The notes beneath the pieces were generated by a model. It was not told the origin of the DNA. It was given only the letters and a program-made list of their open reading frames with translations, and made no database searches. From Punctularia strigosozonata HHB-11173 SS5 (Eukaryota > Basidiomycota > Agaricomycetes > Corticiales > Punctulariaceae): a stretch of DNA of 64,000 bases. The stretch is taken from the NCBI RefSeq assembly GCF_000264995.1, contig NW_006767434.1, positions 2,010,004 through 2,074,003 of the forward strand, given 5' to 3'. This document shows positions 34,822 through 45,959 of the stretch, piece after piece. Every line of letters begins with the position of its first letter. Within the stretch, counting starts at the first letter, position 1. Made by a program: the position numbers and the translations under genes.

Positions 34822-37800
34822 ATGTCTGCGATTGACGAGAAGAAGGGGCTCGACGGCCCTGAGCTACTGAGAAACAATTCGGGCTCCTTCAGCGACGAGA
34901 AGGGTGGCTTTGGCCCCGATGTCGTATGTTAACCATCCGCTGTAGTCAGCTCAAATCGTTGCTTATAATTTCTCTCTCATTTGAGGCTGTATTGGAGTCC
35001 GATATGCAAGCGGTTGGCCAAGATGTCGAAGAGGCCATTGCTGCAGCTCGTAACATGACTCAAGAGGAGGTCGAGGATATCATACAACAAATTGTTCGGG
35101 ATGTGAGTTCGTACATGCTAGTATTCCTGTGACACTGCTTATCGGACCTATGATAGCATAACCACGATCCGAACTTTCCCTCAAGGGTCCTCGGTATGTG
35201 CTCACCAACCCAATGATTTCGACAAAACAGTACTAACACACCGCTGTATCGATTAGCGAGCGCCCGTCGTTTCTTGGAGGATCCTAGTGTCCGAGAGGAT
35301 CCGGTCGAGTATCATAAGCTTTTCGAGGAGCTCAAAGTTGAAGCAGCGCTGATCAAGATCGTACGTAGTCCCAAAGCCGTCGAGAGATGCGCTCATGATA
35401 CGTTATAGAACTCCCCTTACGCCGAGGTGCGCGCTGTAGTGGACAACCATGATGACCCCACTATGCCGTCGAGCACGTTCCGCGCGTGGTTCATTGGCCT
35501 GATCTACGTCGGTGTTGGGTAAGGGCACTTGGTTAACCGTGCCGCTCTTTTCGCTGATGTATATGTAATCAGAGCATTCATCAATCAATTTTTCTCCATT
35601 CGCCAGCCCGGCATCGGCGTTGGGTCTAATGTTGCTCAGCTCCTTGCCTATCCCGCCGGCAGGCTATTGGAGGCGATCTTGCCTACGAAGAAATTCACGC
35701 TATTTGGACAGGAGATGAGCCTCAACCCGTTGGTCGCGTCATTTGATTTATGCGATGCTGATAAGACTGACAAAACCCCTTTAGTGGGCCATTCAATTTG
35801 AAGGAACACATGGTCATCACGATCATGGCGAACGTAAGCGACATCACCCCGAGCATCCCAGACATATCCGACTGACTGGCGTAAACCAGGTTGGGTTTTC
35901 GGCTCCGGTAAGATCTCGCGACTGTAATGTTGTTATGCGCAGTTAATCATACGCATGGCCGCCCAAAGTACACGAATAACGTCATCTTTGTGAGTAATCT
36001 CTCGCTACTGATGGCATCGACCATTGAGGCCGTATGTGAAGGTGCAATTCATCCCGCGTTTCTTCAACCAATCCTGGGCAAGCAATTTCGGGTACCAGAG
36101 TAAGCACTGATTTAGCACTTGCTTCCCGAGAAATCGGCTTAAGGATGAACGTGCAGTTCTTGTTGGGCTTTCGACCAATTTCATCGGCTATGGGCTTGCG
36201 GGGTGCGTATGCCGCCTATTCAGTTTATGAGCTACACTCTTACCGCTGCCGCATCTGTTAGTTTAACGCGGAGATTCCTGGTATATCCAGCGGCCGCCAT
36301 TTGGCCCCAGAATCTGGCGACTATTGCGCTTAACGTCAGTCGTCATCCCATCTTCTCATGTGGGATGGCGCAATTCAACCTTGTGTTCAGAGAGCCTTCC
36401 ACAGCGGTCGGAACGAGGTGGCGCACGGCTGGAAAGTTAGCCGCATGCGTTACTTCCTCTATTGCTTCGTCGGCATGTTTGTGTGAGCATAGACAGCATT
36501 TACTGATAGGTTGCACTCCGTTGATATGATACGTTTTCCATCAGTTACTTCTGGTTCCCCAAGTTTGTCCCGCCATCTCGCGCATGCAGATCACTCTCAA
36601 ACTCGGCTATAGCTACATCTTCCAGGCGCTTTCTTACTTTAATTGGATCACTTGGATCGCTCCCCAGAATGTCAGCCTCGCCGCCATTTCCGGTAGCGTT
36701 AACGGACTTGGCCTTAATCCGCTGCCGTCATTCGATTGGAATTACATTACAGTCGGAGGGGACCCGATCATCAGTCAGTTTTTCCCTCGGTATTGTGACA
36801 TGAAATTGAAACAACTCACAGATCCCTTTTTCGTCATACTTGTGAGACGCAATTGAACGTTATGACATGGATATCACTGACGATAGCTCAGAACGCTTTT
36901 ATTGGCACTGCAATCACGTTACCCATCATTGCGGTCAGTAAAGTTGTGGGACCTTTCAGTGTTTGCTCTGAGCGCATTGTATCACGTCCCACCAGGCCAT
37001 CTGGTACACGAACGTGTTTAATACTGCTTATCTTCCCATCAACAGGTAAGCCTGTGCCATAACCCACGGAAAAGTAGCCATGTTGATGGTCGCGATCAGT
37101 AACGGTGTCTTTGACAACACTGGCTCTCGCTACAATGTTTCGCTGACGGTGAACGATGACGCACTCTTTGACGAAGAATCATATATGCAGTACTCTCCTG
37201 CGTAGTGAGTGCCTGCATGTTACCACAATTACCTGGCGTCTCAACCCACCGCCCCTGAATAGCCTGGCCGCGGGGAACATCCTTCTCTATGGTATCTTCT
37301 GTGCGTCGCTAATGTTTACGCTGTTCACAATCGTGGCTTACATCTGCCGCAGTCGCCGTTTACACGGCTACCATCAGTCACGCTATTCTGTAGGTGATCG
37401 CGAACCTAAAGGGCGACAGCATACTGATCAAATTCTAGCTACCACCGCCACGAGATCGCCAGCGGTTTTCGGAGCCTTCTCAGTCGCAGGTCATATCATG
37501 AAACCAACAAGGATGTGCACAGCCGCCTCATGACCGCTTACAAGGAAGTACCTGAGCTCTGGTACTTCGGACGTAAGTGACGGTGCCGCTCGTTGCTCAA
37601 ATGTTGCTGATATCGCAGACAGTTCTTGTCTCTGCCATTGCTGTCGGTGCCGCTGGAGTCGGTGCATTCCCCACACATACGACTCCGGCTGTCGTTCTTT
37701 ACGGCGTCTTTCTAGCGCTTATTTTCTGCATCCCTATCGGTATCATCACCTCCGTCACGAATGTCCAGGTCACTCTCAACGTCTTAGCTGAATTCCTCGG

Positions 37801-38990
37801 TGGTTTGTGGTTCCCTGGTAATGCCGCGGCCATGAACTACTTCAAGTCCTATGGTTACGTTACTACCGGTACCGTCGCACTACGTCACGTTAAGCCATGC
37901 TGCTGATCATGTTCTCAGCGCATACCATCAGCTTCGCACAAGATTTGAAGTTGGTGAGCAGGAACAGCGTGCTGTCCCGGAACCGTCGTCTAACTTTCCG
38001 TTAGGCCCACTATATGAAAATCCCTCAGCGTGTCACCTTCGCAGCACAGTCTATAGCTACCCTTGTGTCAACTTGTAGGATCATTTCAATTCTCACCCGA
38101 AGCCTCGAACCCTAACTCGCGACCCGCAGTCGTATGCGTCGGAATTCTGAACTTCCAAATGACGCAGATCAACGACGTGTGCTCTCCCACTCAGCCTGAT
38201 CACTTCACTTGCCCTGGAATAGTGCGTCGCTGTCTCGATCAGATGTGCCGTTGGGTATACTTACAGATTCTTAGAACACGTTCTTCACTGCATCTGTGCT
38301 TTGGGGCACGCTCGGGCCCCGACGTATGTTCGGTACAGGCCGCATCTACAACGGTCTCATCTGGTGCTTCCTGATTGGGTTCAGTACGTGTGCAAGGAAT
38401 GCAATTTATCGACCCACTAAACACCATATATCCAGTCTTGCCGTTCATCTTCTATTTTGCTGCAAAAAGGTGGAAAATCTTCGAGCTTGTGCACCTTCCC
38501 GTCATCCTCGTTGGCGGTCTGATTTGGGCGCCCTTCAACATGGCCAACGTGAGTAATCGTTCGATGACCGGCAACTGTCTATGCTGATATATGTTTTAGG
38601 TCTGGCCTGCGATTCCTATTGCTTGGTTGTTCAACGTCTACATCAAGCGCAGGTATCTCGCTTGGTGGGGCAAGTACAGCTACATCACGACCACCGCGTT
38701 CTCTTGCGCCATCGCGATCTCCGCCATTGTGATGTTAGTACTCGTAGTAACAGGTTGTTATGCTGCATTCTGATCGCTTTGCTGCAGGTTCTTCGCGCTT
38801 CAGTGGCCCAACGTCGTCATTAACTGGTCGGGGAACAACAGGCCTTTTGAAGGTGAATTATCGTCCATGAACAAGCCTTTGGACGTATATTGATCACTAA
38901 ACCCACGTAGGTTGTGATGGCATTGGCTGTCCTCTGAAACCGATTCCAGAGCAGGGCTTCTTTGGTCCAGGCCCCGGAGAGTTCCATTGA
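34822..38990 (+). CDS. Oligopeptide transporter, OPT family
   Basis: Proton-coupled uptake of small peptides (or glutathione-like compounds) at the plasma membrane. The start at 34822 gives MSAIDEKKGLDGPELLRNN; the cytosolic N-terminus includes VREDPVEYHKLFEELKVE and NSPYAEVRAVVDNHDDPTMPSSTFRAW, then the first helix FIGLIYVGVGAFINQFFSIRQP, characteristic of OPT. Further family marks: NPGPFNLKEHMVITIMANVG, FIPRFFNQSWA, RRFLVYPAAAIWPQNLATIALN, ALSYFNWITWIAPQNV, AFPTHTTPAVVLYGVFLALIF, SVTNVQVTLNVLAEFLGGLWFPGNAAAMNYFKSYGY, FAQDLKLAHYMKIP and LGPRRMFG. The end reads PFEGCDGIGCPLKPIPEQGFF, standard for the family. About 20 short introns split the gene. All membrane segments expected can be found, so it looks intact. 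Confidence 0.94.
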
Positions 38991-39918
38991 TCTGTTGATG
39001 CAGAATACTAGTTCTATCTTTTCTCGAGCTCTTGTATCGTCCATTTATTTGTAAGACTACGTACGTGAATGACGCGTGTATTCAGAATGGCAACGAATGT
39101 ATATAACGACTTTCTACGTTCGGTCTACGTCGATTTCGAACAGAGTCGATCGCGCGAGGTCAGACAGTCGTTTCGGCACAGGAGTCGCGTCGAATCTTAG
39201 CCCGGCGTCCTAACCTTCACGACGTTCTCTCGTCCGGACCATCCATATGAACAGCATCACTCTTGCACGCGTGAGTCAGAGCCCAATACAATCCGTATGC
39301 GCGAATGCGTTCAAGGATCGCCATAGCAGGACAATTTGCTTGCGCCGCATCGAACTAGATATCCTCGGGCCGCTGGTGTTATTCTACAAACCTTTAACGA
39401 CCTGTCGTTCGGTAAGGAAGTATCGGAGGAGTAGCATCGCATCTAAGACTCTAAACAGCTCAAAAATGGCGAAATCTCGAGGTTATTGATATACCAGCTT
39501 GCCTGAGATGCGCGTTCAAAGGAAGCCGACCTGAATCAGTGAGACACTTTCCCCGGGTCGTAAAGCTTGGCGCGTTCTGATTGCAGTCGCAGACAGAGAC
39601 ATCGTATGTCGTCCCCTGTGCCCTGTCAGAAACCATCTCCACGGCATGGTATGTATTGTCATTCTTGCTTGTTCGCCCCTACCTGTTTGACGAGGTGCTT
39701 CCACTAGGCTGCTGCAGGCTTTCCAGGCTTTGGGAAGTCCGGGCTCCCTGTTTTTGGCGATTAACGCCGACGATTCATCGACCGTGTACTACAAAATCAG
39801 CGAGGGTATCGTGAAACCACCGGTCTAATCTATACCTCGACTCTCTGGGGTTGTACGAATCTGTTGCTCGTAGTACACCGGCCACTCCAACCCAGTATCG
39901 GGAATTGTTCTAGACTAT
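38991..39918. other. Convergent spacer, nothing recognised
   Basis: The 928 bases lie between the stop codons of the OPT and MFS genes. Frames of 60-80 codons on both strands carry no protein features. Confidence 0.45.
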
Positions 39919-42752
39919 CTAATGCATGATACTGGGTCCGCCAAGATCAGTTCCGGCGTCATCGCTTTCCGGAGGATCCAGCAGAACCACACACACTCCC
40001 GCCGCCAAGAACGTAGCTATTGATACATAGACCGGCAAGGCATCGTCGATTGCCAGAAGTGCCCCACCCAGCATAGGGGCGATCATCCCTCCGCTGTGCC
40101 GGATTAGCATAGAACAAATCATGCGACGAGTCACGCAAGACACCCACATTCGCGATAAAGCTGAAGCTATCCCACACGCAGTGCCACGAACTCAACGAAG
40201 TTTCAGTGTCAAGACGGTCGGGACGACATTCATGCGCTTACCTTCGGTGCCGAATATCTCGGGAGTCCATCCGTATAGCACCGCCCACATTGTCTGTCCC
40301 CGCGTCAGACTAATTGTTTGCGCGGGACAGCAGATAGTGTGTTCTTACAGTAACGCTCAAGCTGATAGCCATGGTCGTCACCCGGACCGCCCACGCGCTC
40401 TGAACCATGATGAACACAGCGCAGAAGAAGCCCGTGATGAACGTGCTTCCTGCAAGCGACCACCGTCGCCCAAGCCGACTTTCCACCATCCATGCGCCCA
40501 ACTGCATGGCTCATTAGCTCACACAAACATTGAGATATATACGAAACTCACAATAGCTCCTGGACAGCCGCCTATCGTGAATATCATGACATCCCAGAGA
40601 CTCTCCTGCAGAGATTTCGGCCGCGTTAAGTCGGCCGCGCCTTTGGTTTCCAACAGTTTCGGCAGGAACACGTTGAACATCGTATAAGCCAATGCCATAA
40701 AACCCCACGCCAGCCATACCAGAATGGTCGTCCACCACCACTCCGGAGCCAACACGAGCGATACCCTGTCAAGCCACGCCAACAACGGCCTTCGTACCAC
40801 ATCCGGCAGCTTCCACCCAACGCGCTTCTCCACCTCGTAATACGATGAACGCGAGACCATCGAGGACCGCCTTCGCATTCTGCTTCTCGTGTGAGGCGGG
40901 TGCGTACGTCTGGCTGCAGTCGGCGAACTCATCACGGATGCTGTGCGTGTATGCTCATCCCGGGGCATTTCTAGCGAGTCTGTGATGGCGAAGGATGTGC
41001 TGCCCTCCGTCCGTGCATGGGTATGCAGTGCAGGCGCGGGCGGTTCTTCCTGAACTGGAGTTGCGAAGACATGGGTACTCAATGGAGTATCAGAGTCCGA
41101 CGTTGAGTCGTACCGCGTGGCGTTTGCAGATGGGTTAAGCAGGTCACTGCTTCGCTGTGCGGCGAGATGCCGGGGGCCGTGCTGAGGCGTATGAGCTGCC
41201 GTCTCACCCAAATCAGAGGGATCTAGTATAGTCTGGGCGTCCATAGAAGGCCTGGTGGAAGGGGGCTGCTGAGCAGATGCTGGAACAGCGGCAGAGGTGT
41301 CTGGAAGTCTACGAAGGCTTTCGTCCAGGAATGGAGTAGCCTCTTCGATCCGGCCAGAAGCGTTGACAGGGCGATCACAGACGTCTCTGATGTCAATCGA
41401 AAGCTCGGAACCGTTGAACTGCATACATCAGGCGAACGTCTCCAATGGTGCGAGAGCAGCTCACTCGTGATATCATCTGTAGCGACTCGAGCGCCTCTTG
41501 ATGTCGTCCGGCAGTGACCAGGTACCGTGGTGACTCATGTATTCTGAAGAAAGCGACGCGGGCGAGGAACATGCATAAAGTCTGCGTAGTCGTGATCAGA
41601 CATGATGAATGACAACGGGGCACAAGCACCTACCAAGACTCCCAACACGCCCAGCAGATACTTCCAGCCGGTATTCTGAACGTTAACGTCGCAAGGGAGG
41701 GAAGGTTCACCCGTGCAGGCACGACCCGGGATGGCGAGGAGGGCGACACCTGCCGCCACGACGGAGCCGATGGAGAAGAAAACGGACAACGCAGTAAGGA
41801 GATACTGCCGTCCTTTGGGGACATTTTCCAGGAACAAGGTGCCATCTGTGGGCATAGAACCCTGACCAGAGCGCAAGATGAATATCAACGATCGGAATAC
41901 TGCAGGAATCAATCACTTACCCCGACCGCACTGCCCAGGAGAAACAAGGTGATGCAGAGCTGGAGAAAGGATGTGGTGAGTCCGCTCAAGATGCCGAACA
42001 GAGCTGTGAGGCAGAGAGTTGCGTTGAATGCGGTCGTACGACCCATCGAATCAGAACCTGGCCGAGTTGAGCGTCTGTGTAACATGCAAGACGTGTGAGG
42101 AAACCTACAAGCACCCCAGCCAACGGCTCCGACCATCATTCCAGCGAACATGGAGGAAGAGAGCGAGCCGATCATGTTGTCCGATACTTGGCGGCCCGTG
42201 TTCGTCAGCGTGGCGGGGACTACGGTGTTCTGCATATGACACACCGTCATAGTGCCGTTGTACCCTAAGAAATGCGATTCAGTCCGAAAAGTAAGGTGAC
42301 TGCAACGGTCGGTGATCTTACCTTGGCAAAACTATGGCAATAGCTTCGAGCCACATCTGATTTCGTTCAGAGACAATTCAATGGGAAACGGTAACTGACA
42401 TTATCCGCTAACCACCCTGAAAAGATCATGAGCAGGAGAGCGAGAAGTAGCGAAGCAATGATCACACCTAAACCACATAGTGACAGCAGAATCCATTGGT
42501 AGTTTCCTGCATGGGCGTTCGTGTCAGTTCCAATCATATAACTTGGGGGCAAACGATGGACGCACCCATTCCAATGCGATCTATCGTCCTGTCCAACGGT
42601 GTACGGAGATCGAACGCGTCTGGGGCGCGGTTCTGGCCTTCGAGTCCCTCGGCGTCGTAACCATCCTCGTCCGCGCCGTCGGGCACGCTGAAGTAGCTCA
42701 TCCTGCGGTAGTCGGTCCAAAGACCAGAAAGGCGGGGTGTAACTGACGCCAT
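39919..42752 (-). CDS. MFS transporter, SV2-like / sugar-porter-like
   Basis: Major facilitator with 12 expected helices; the substrate cannot be told from sequence. The start at 42752 gives MASVTPRLSGLWTDYRRM, with a second ATG 17 codons on (MSYFSVPDGADEDGY). TM1 is NYQWILLSLCGLGWLADNMWLEAIAIVLP-like, a pattern common in fungal SV2-like carriers. Then SDNMIGSLSSSMFAGMMVGAVGWG, the MFS motif A region SDSMGRTTAF, LFLLGSAVGGSMPTDGTLFLENVPKG, and FRIHESPRYLVTAGRHQEALESL. A long cytoplasmic loop (about 200 residues, Ser/Thr/Pro-rich, with a basic RSRMRRRSSMVSRSS stretch) separates the halves. The second half has GCPGAIVGAWMVESRLGRRWSL and MWAVLYGWTPEIFGTE. The end is GGALLAIDDALPVYVSIATF and LLDPPESDD. 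About ten introns. Confidence 0.9.
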
Positions 42753-43081
42753 TGATCCATAAGCCGGGGAGATTTTGCGTGCTTAGACTCGTCGCTTGAT
42801 AAGCCAAACCCGTTCTCCTTGCGGTTCACTGACAAGAAAGACGTTTGCGAAGCTCTCTATGATTCCATCCATGCACGTGTTGCTGTGAATCAGGCCCTCC
42901 GTTTGGCACGGACTTTCGATCACGCCTTGGCTTCCACTGTCTGATAATTACTTATCTGCTGGATTTGCTGTGGTGTATGCAATAATTGTAACGGTTGCCA
43001 GCTGGTTTGGCCCGGGTTCTCGGACCTTCTGTTAGAGTAGGCCCTTGTACACACATATAGCCTCTGCAATATTTTCATACA

Positions 43082-43153
43082 TCCCGCTTAGCTCAGTGGT
43101 AGAGCGCGTCACTAGTAATGACGAGGTCAGTCGTTCAAGTCGGCTAGTGGGAA
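43082..43153 (+). tRNA. tRNA-Thr (anticodon AGT)
   Basis: Full cloverleaf by eye. Acceptor stem TCCCGCT pairs with AGTGGGA (one G-T pair). D arm GCTC/GAGC with loop AGTGGTA. Anticodon stem CGTCA/TGACG around loop CTAGTAA, anticodon AGT. T arm AGTCG/CGGCT with loop TTCAAGT. No intron; 71 bases plus discriminator A. It lies alone between the MFS gene and the first F-box gene. Confidence 0.93.
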
Positions 43154-43667
43154 TTTATTAGGGGCTCACCCTGATCCTCCATCGCGGTGGGCCCAGAAGG
43201 GCAGATCAGGGCGAAATGTTTGGGCATGTCAGTCATCACATGCTGGCCCCCTACGGGAGATACCCCGAAATTAGACGATCGAACAATCGTAACACGCATA
43301 AACCTGCGGAATTTAGAAGTGTGACATACGCAGAAATGCATATATTGAAACCATACCCGGGTATCAGACGTATAATTTAACATGCGGATACTGGTGGCAC
43401 AAGTCCGGTCAATGCGGGAACGAGCGGGCTCCTACGCGCCGTAACACACACATCGCGGGTCAAGCGGGGAGATTTGGTCGTAAGCGCCTCCCAGGTGCTG
43501 GGCCGTTCGTTTTGCTTTGCACAGCAAGCAGCCTGCACATTGAACTCGATGGCTCTAAACGGCTTCACGGACCAAAAGGTCGCGGATCACAACCGGATCT
43601 TGCACCGACGAAATGAACATCGAGGATATATACACGCGCAGACTCCGGCCGTATCATGGAGAGGTAA
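43154..43667. other. Spacer between tRNA and F-box gene
   Basis: No gene seen. Small frames on both strands (43144-43383 minus, 43474-43749 plus) lack features; the latter overlaps the F-box gene end. Confidence 0.45.
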
Positions 43668-44933
43668 TCATCGCCTTCTAACCGAAATAAGACCCTTGAA
43701 GGACCTGCCGTGCTCATCTAATACAGGAACACCTTTGGCTGCAAGCTGAATGGCTCCCTCCAGGGCCCCATCGATGGACCAGATGACCTGCCCGGATGGC
43801 CCAATTTCGATATCAAGCGAATCCCAGGATATGCCAGCGATCTTGATGTACTCGAGTTCTGGGAACCGTTCCGGCTCGATGCAGCGAAGTGCGGCACGAA
43901 GATTGCCCTTGCCTACACTGGAGAGCGTTAGCCGCTGGAGCTTGCGGTGCTCAAGGGTGAGACCTGACGGATTCTGCCAGTAGGCAGCGACACAGGTGAG
44001 GTCGGTTAACACTGGCGCAAGGTGGAGAATTTCGGCGACATGGTCGACCTTACAAGGGAAATCAGCATGTAGCTCCCGTATGTGTTTTCCTTGAATGTCG
44101 AGGACCATATCAAGGTCCAACCCGCTGACGAGGGGATCTCCGTACAATCGCAGGGTGCGAAGGGACGGGGTTACTGCCCATGTCGCGATCCAGAAGGAGA
44201 AAGACCCTTCCGGGTGTGCCAAGTCCTGATCGGGTCCGTCACCCGACATGAAGCCGGCTTCGAGGGTCTGTAGCTTGGGGAGTTCAAGGGAAGGTAAGTC
44301 GGCGACTGAGTCAGGGTGAGGAGGCCCCCGAAAGGTGTAGTCGTTTTCGTCCAGTATGCGCAACCAAACAAGGTTGGACAGTGCGTTGAGATGCTCGATT
44401 GTCTCGATTGCAAGGTGTACGGGGTTTAACTCGAGGACGAGGTGGGTTAACGTGTGTGCACTGATGTGGGCGAGGAGGGGTAACCATGGCACGTAGCCGG
44501 GACAGAAAGTGGTCGCGAAGCGTTGCAACGTAACTTGGGAAAGGAGGTGGCAGAGATATGCGCCGGCTTTCTTCGACAGATATGAGTCCTTCCCGGAGGG
44601 ATATTCTGCGACTGTAACCCAGCGGATCTTCGCAAGGTTGCTCTCGTTGCTCGATACAAGAGAGCCGATGCGATCCGCCAGGGAGAGATTGGGCGAAGAT
44701 TCCCAGAGGCGTATATCGATGTATAGGAGGGGCTTGGATACCATGTGCCATCTGCGATTCACGAGACAGATGCTCCATCTTGCTGAGACCGTCGGATAGT
44801 CCGCGCATGCCAGGTCCAAGCCGAGGTCGTTGTGTTGAGCGAGCACTTGATGATACGGATCCCATCCGGATACGCAGTATGTCATGGCATATTGGAAGAT
44901 ATGGATCAGGAGCTCGTCTGGGAGTTTATCCAT
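43668..44933 (-). CDS. F-box protein, paralogue 1 (intronless)
   Basis: Likely substrate adaptor of an SCF ubiquitin ligase. The single frame of 421 residues opens directly with the F-box (MDKLPDELLIHIFQYAM, later WSICLVNRRWHMVSKPLLYIDI). The rest is a leucine-rich region with repeated strand-helix units (FATTFCPGYVPWLPLLAHIS, LTHLVLELNPVHLAIETIEHL, LVWLRIL, SLRTLRLYG, LTDLTCVAAYW, LQRLTLSSVGKG, ELEYIKIAGISWDS), of the F-box/LRR-like class common in Agaricomycetes. The end is GRSFKGLISVRRR. It is clearly paralogous to the gene at 45957-47255 over the full length. Target proteins are unknown. The absence of introns is unusual for this neighbourhood. Confidence 0.9.
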   Translation of the reverse strand: MDKLPDELLIHIFQYAMTYCVSGWDPYHQVLAQHNDLGLDLACADYPTVSARWSICLVNRRWHMVSKPLLYIDIRLWESSPNLSLADRIGSLVSSNESNLAKIRWVTVAEYPSGKDSYLSKKAGAYLCHLLSQVTLQRFATTFCPGYVPWLPLLAHISAHTLTHLVLELNPVHLAIETIEHLNALSNLVWLRILDENDYTFRGPPHPDSVADLPSLELPKLQTLEAGFMSGDGPDQDLAHPEGSFSFWIATWAVTPSLRTLRLYGDPLVSGLDLDMVLDIQGKHIRELHADFPCKVDHVAEILHLAPVLTDLTCVAAYWQNPSGLTLEHRKLQRLTLSSVGKGNLRAALRCIEPERFPELEYIKIAGISWDSLDIEIGPSGQVIWSIDGALEGAIQLAAKGVPVLDEHGRSFKGLISVRRR

Positions 44934-45540
44934 GGTATACAGCGACCAAATATGTAGTCGGTGATGGGCTTTGCCAAGGGCTCCTGTAGCGGTTCGGCCG
45001 TCGACGCTGTCGAGACCGTCGAGACCGTCGCTACTTTCTTTTTTTGTTCACTGGACGCTTACGCGTCCCCCCTTTTGATTCATCAGCATGCTCCACTTCC
45101 ATATGGTCAGGTACTTACGATAGAGTATAAGTACACCGAAGCCTGACGGAGGAGGGGCGACTTGTTGTATCTTCTCGAGTTGCTCAATAACGAGACTTTG
45201 AACTCTCTGACTGCGCCGCTCGAGAAACTGACCGTGTGAACGCCCTTTGATCAGTTCTGATCTTACTCGCGTCACAGCTCCACGCGACGCGAACAAGCTG
45301 GACTCTCGAGCGCCTGAACGCGATCGATGCAAGGCAATTGCGAAGCACGCGCACTTGGTAAGTACATATCGCTCGTCAGATTTTCAAATAAACATTGTGG
45401 CCTTGACCAGCACTGATTTATTCTGGCCTCTGTACGCGGGTGTATGTTCCACATATACATATACATGTAACGAGTTCGTATTCGTGACGATACAGAGTCA
45501 AATGGAAGTTTTATGACGCGTAACCTCCGTTTCAGACAAT
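44934..45540. other. Spacer upstream of F-box paralogue 1
   Basis: No gene seen. A short tandem repeat of tcgagaccg lies near 45009-45031 and a tatacatatacatg run near 45450. Confidence 0.45.
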
Positions 45541-45959
45541 TAGAGCCGTTTGGCAAACGATAAATATCGAAATCCTTGAAACTTTCCCAGCCCCACCTCG
45601 ATAATTATCCGAAACTTTCTTCCACGAGTTTCGAAACTTCTGTCCAGCGCAACAACCGTTTTTGGGTCAGGTTGCACTGCCACAATTCTGCCATCCATGT
45701 TGTACATCGGGTCGCACGTCGTACAACGCGGCGCCAGACCCGTGCGATAGCCTTCATGACCAGCTGTATCATAGACTCTGAGTTAGGGTTGGTAGTTGAT
45801 GAGTGAAGGTGAGGTCGAAGCTGCAAGGGCGAATGCGCAAGCTCGATGACGGTGACATAAGCACTGCGCTCGCGTGGCAGGTTTCGATACAATCCCAAAA
45901 CGTTTCGGGAAAGTTCCGAAACCAAACTTCCGATATTTATCGTTTGCCAAACGGCTCTA
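45541..45959. mobile_element. MITE with 27-bp terminal inverted repeats and TA target duplication
   Basis: The left end at 45541-45569 and the reverse complement of the right end at 45931-45959 are identical over 29 bases. Taking the outer TA on each side as the duplicated target leaves 27-bp inverted repeats beginning GAGCCGTTTGGC and an element of 415 bases (45543-45957). With a small gap the similarity runs on to the shared actttccc. The inside holds several GAAAC/GTTTC motifs and no transposase. TA duplication and size fit a non-autonomous element of the Tc1/mariner group. Perfect ends suggest a recent insertion. Confidence 0.88.

Noticed and set aside
43081-43160. Possible tRNA-derived SINE instead of a tRNA gene
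   Set aside because: All four stems are intact and no tail or repeated body follows, so a true tRNA-Thr gene is the better reading.
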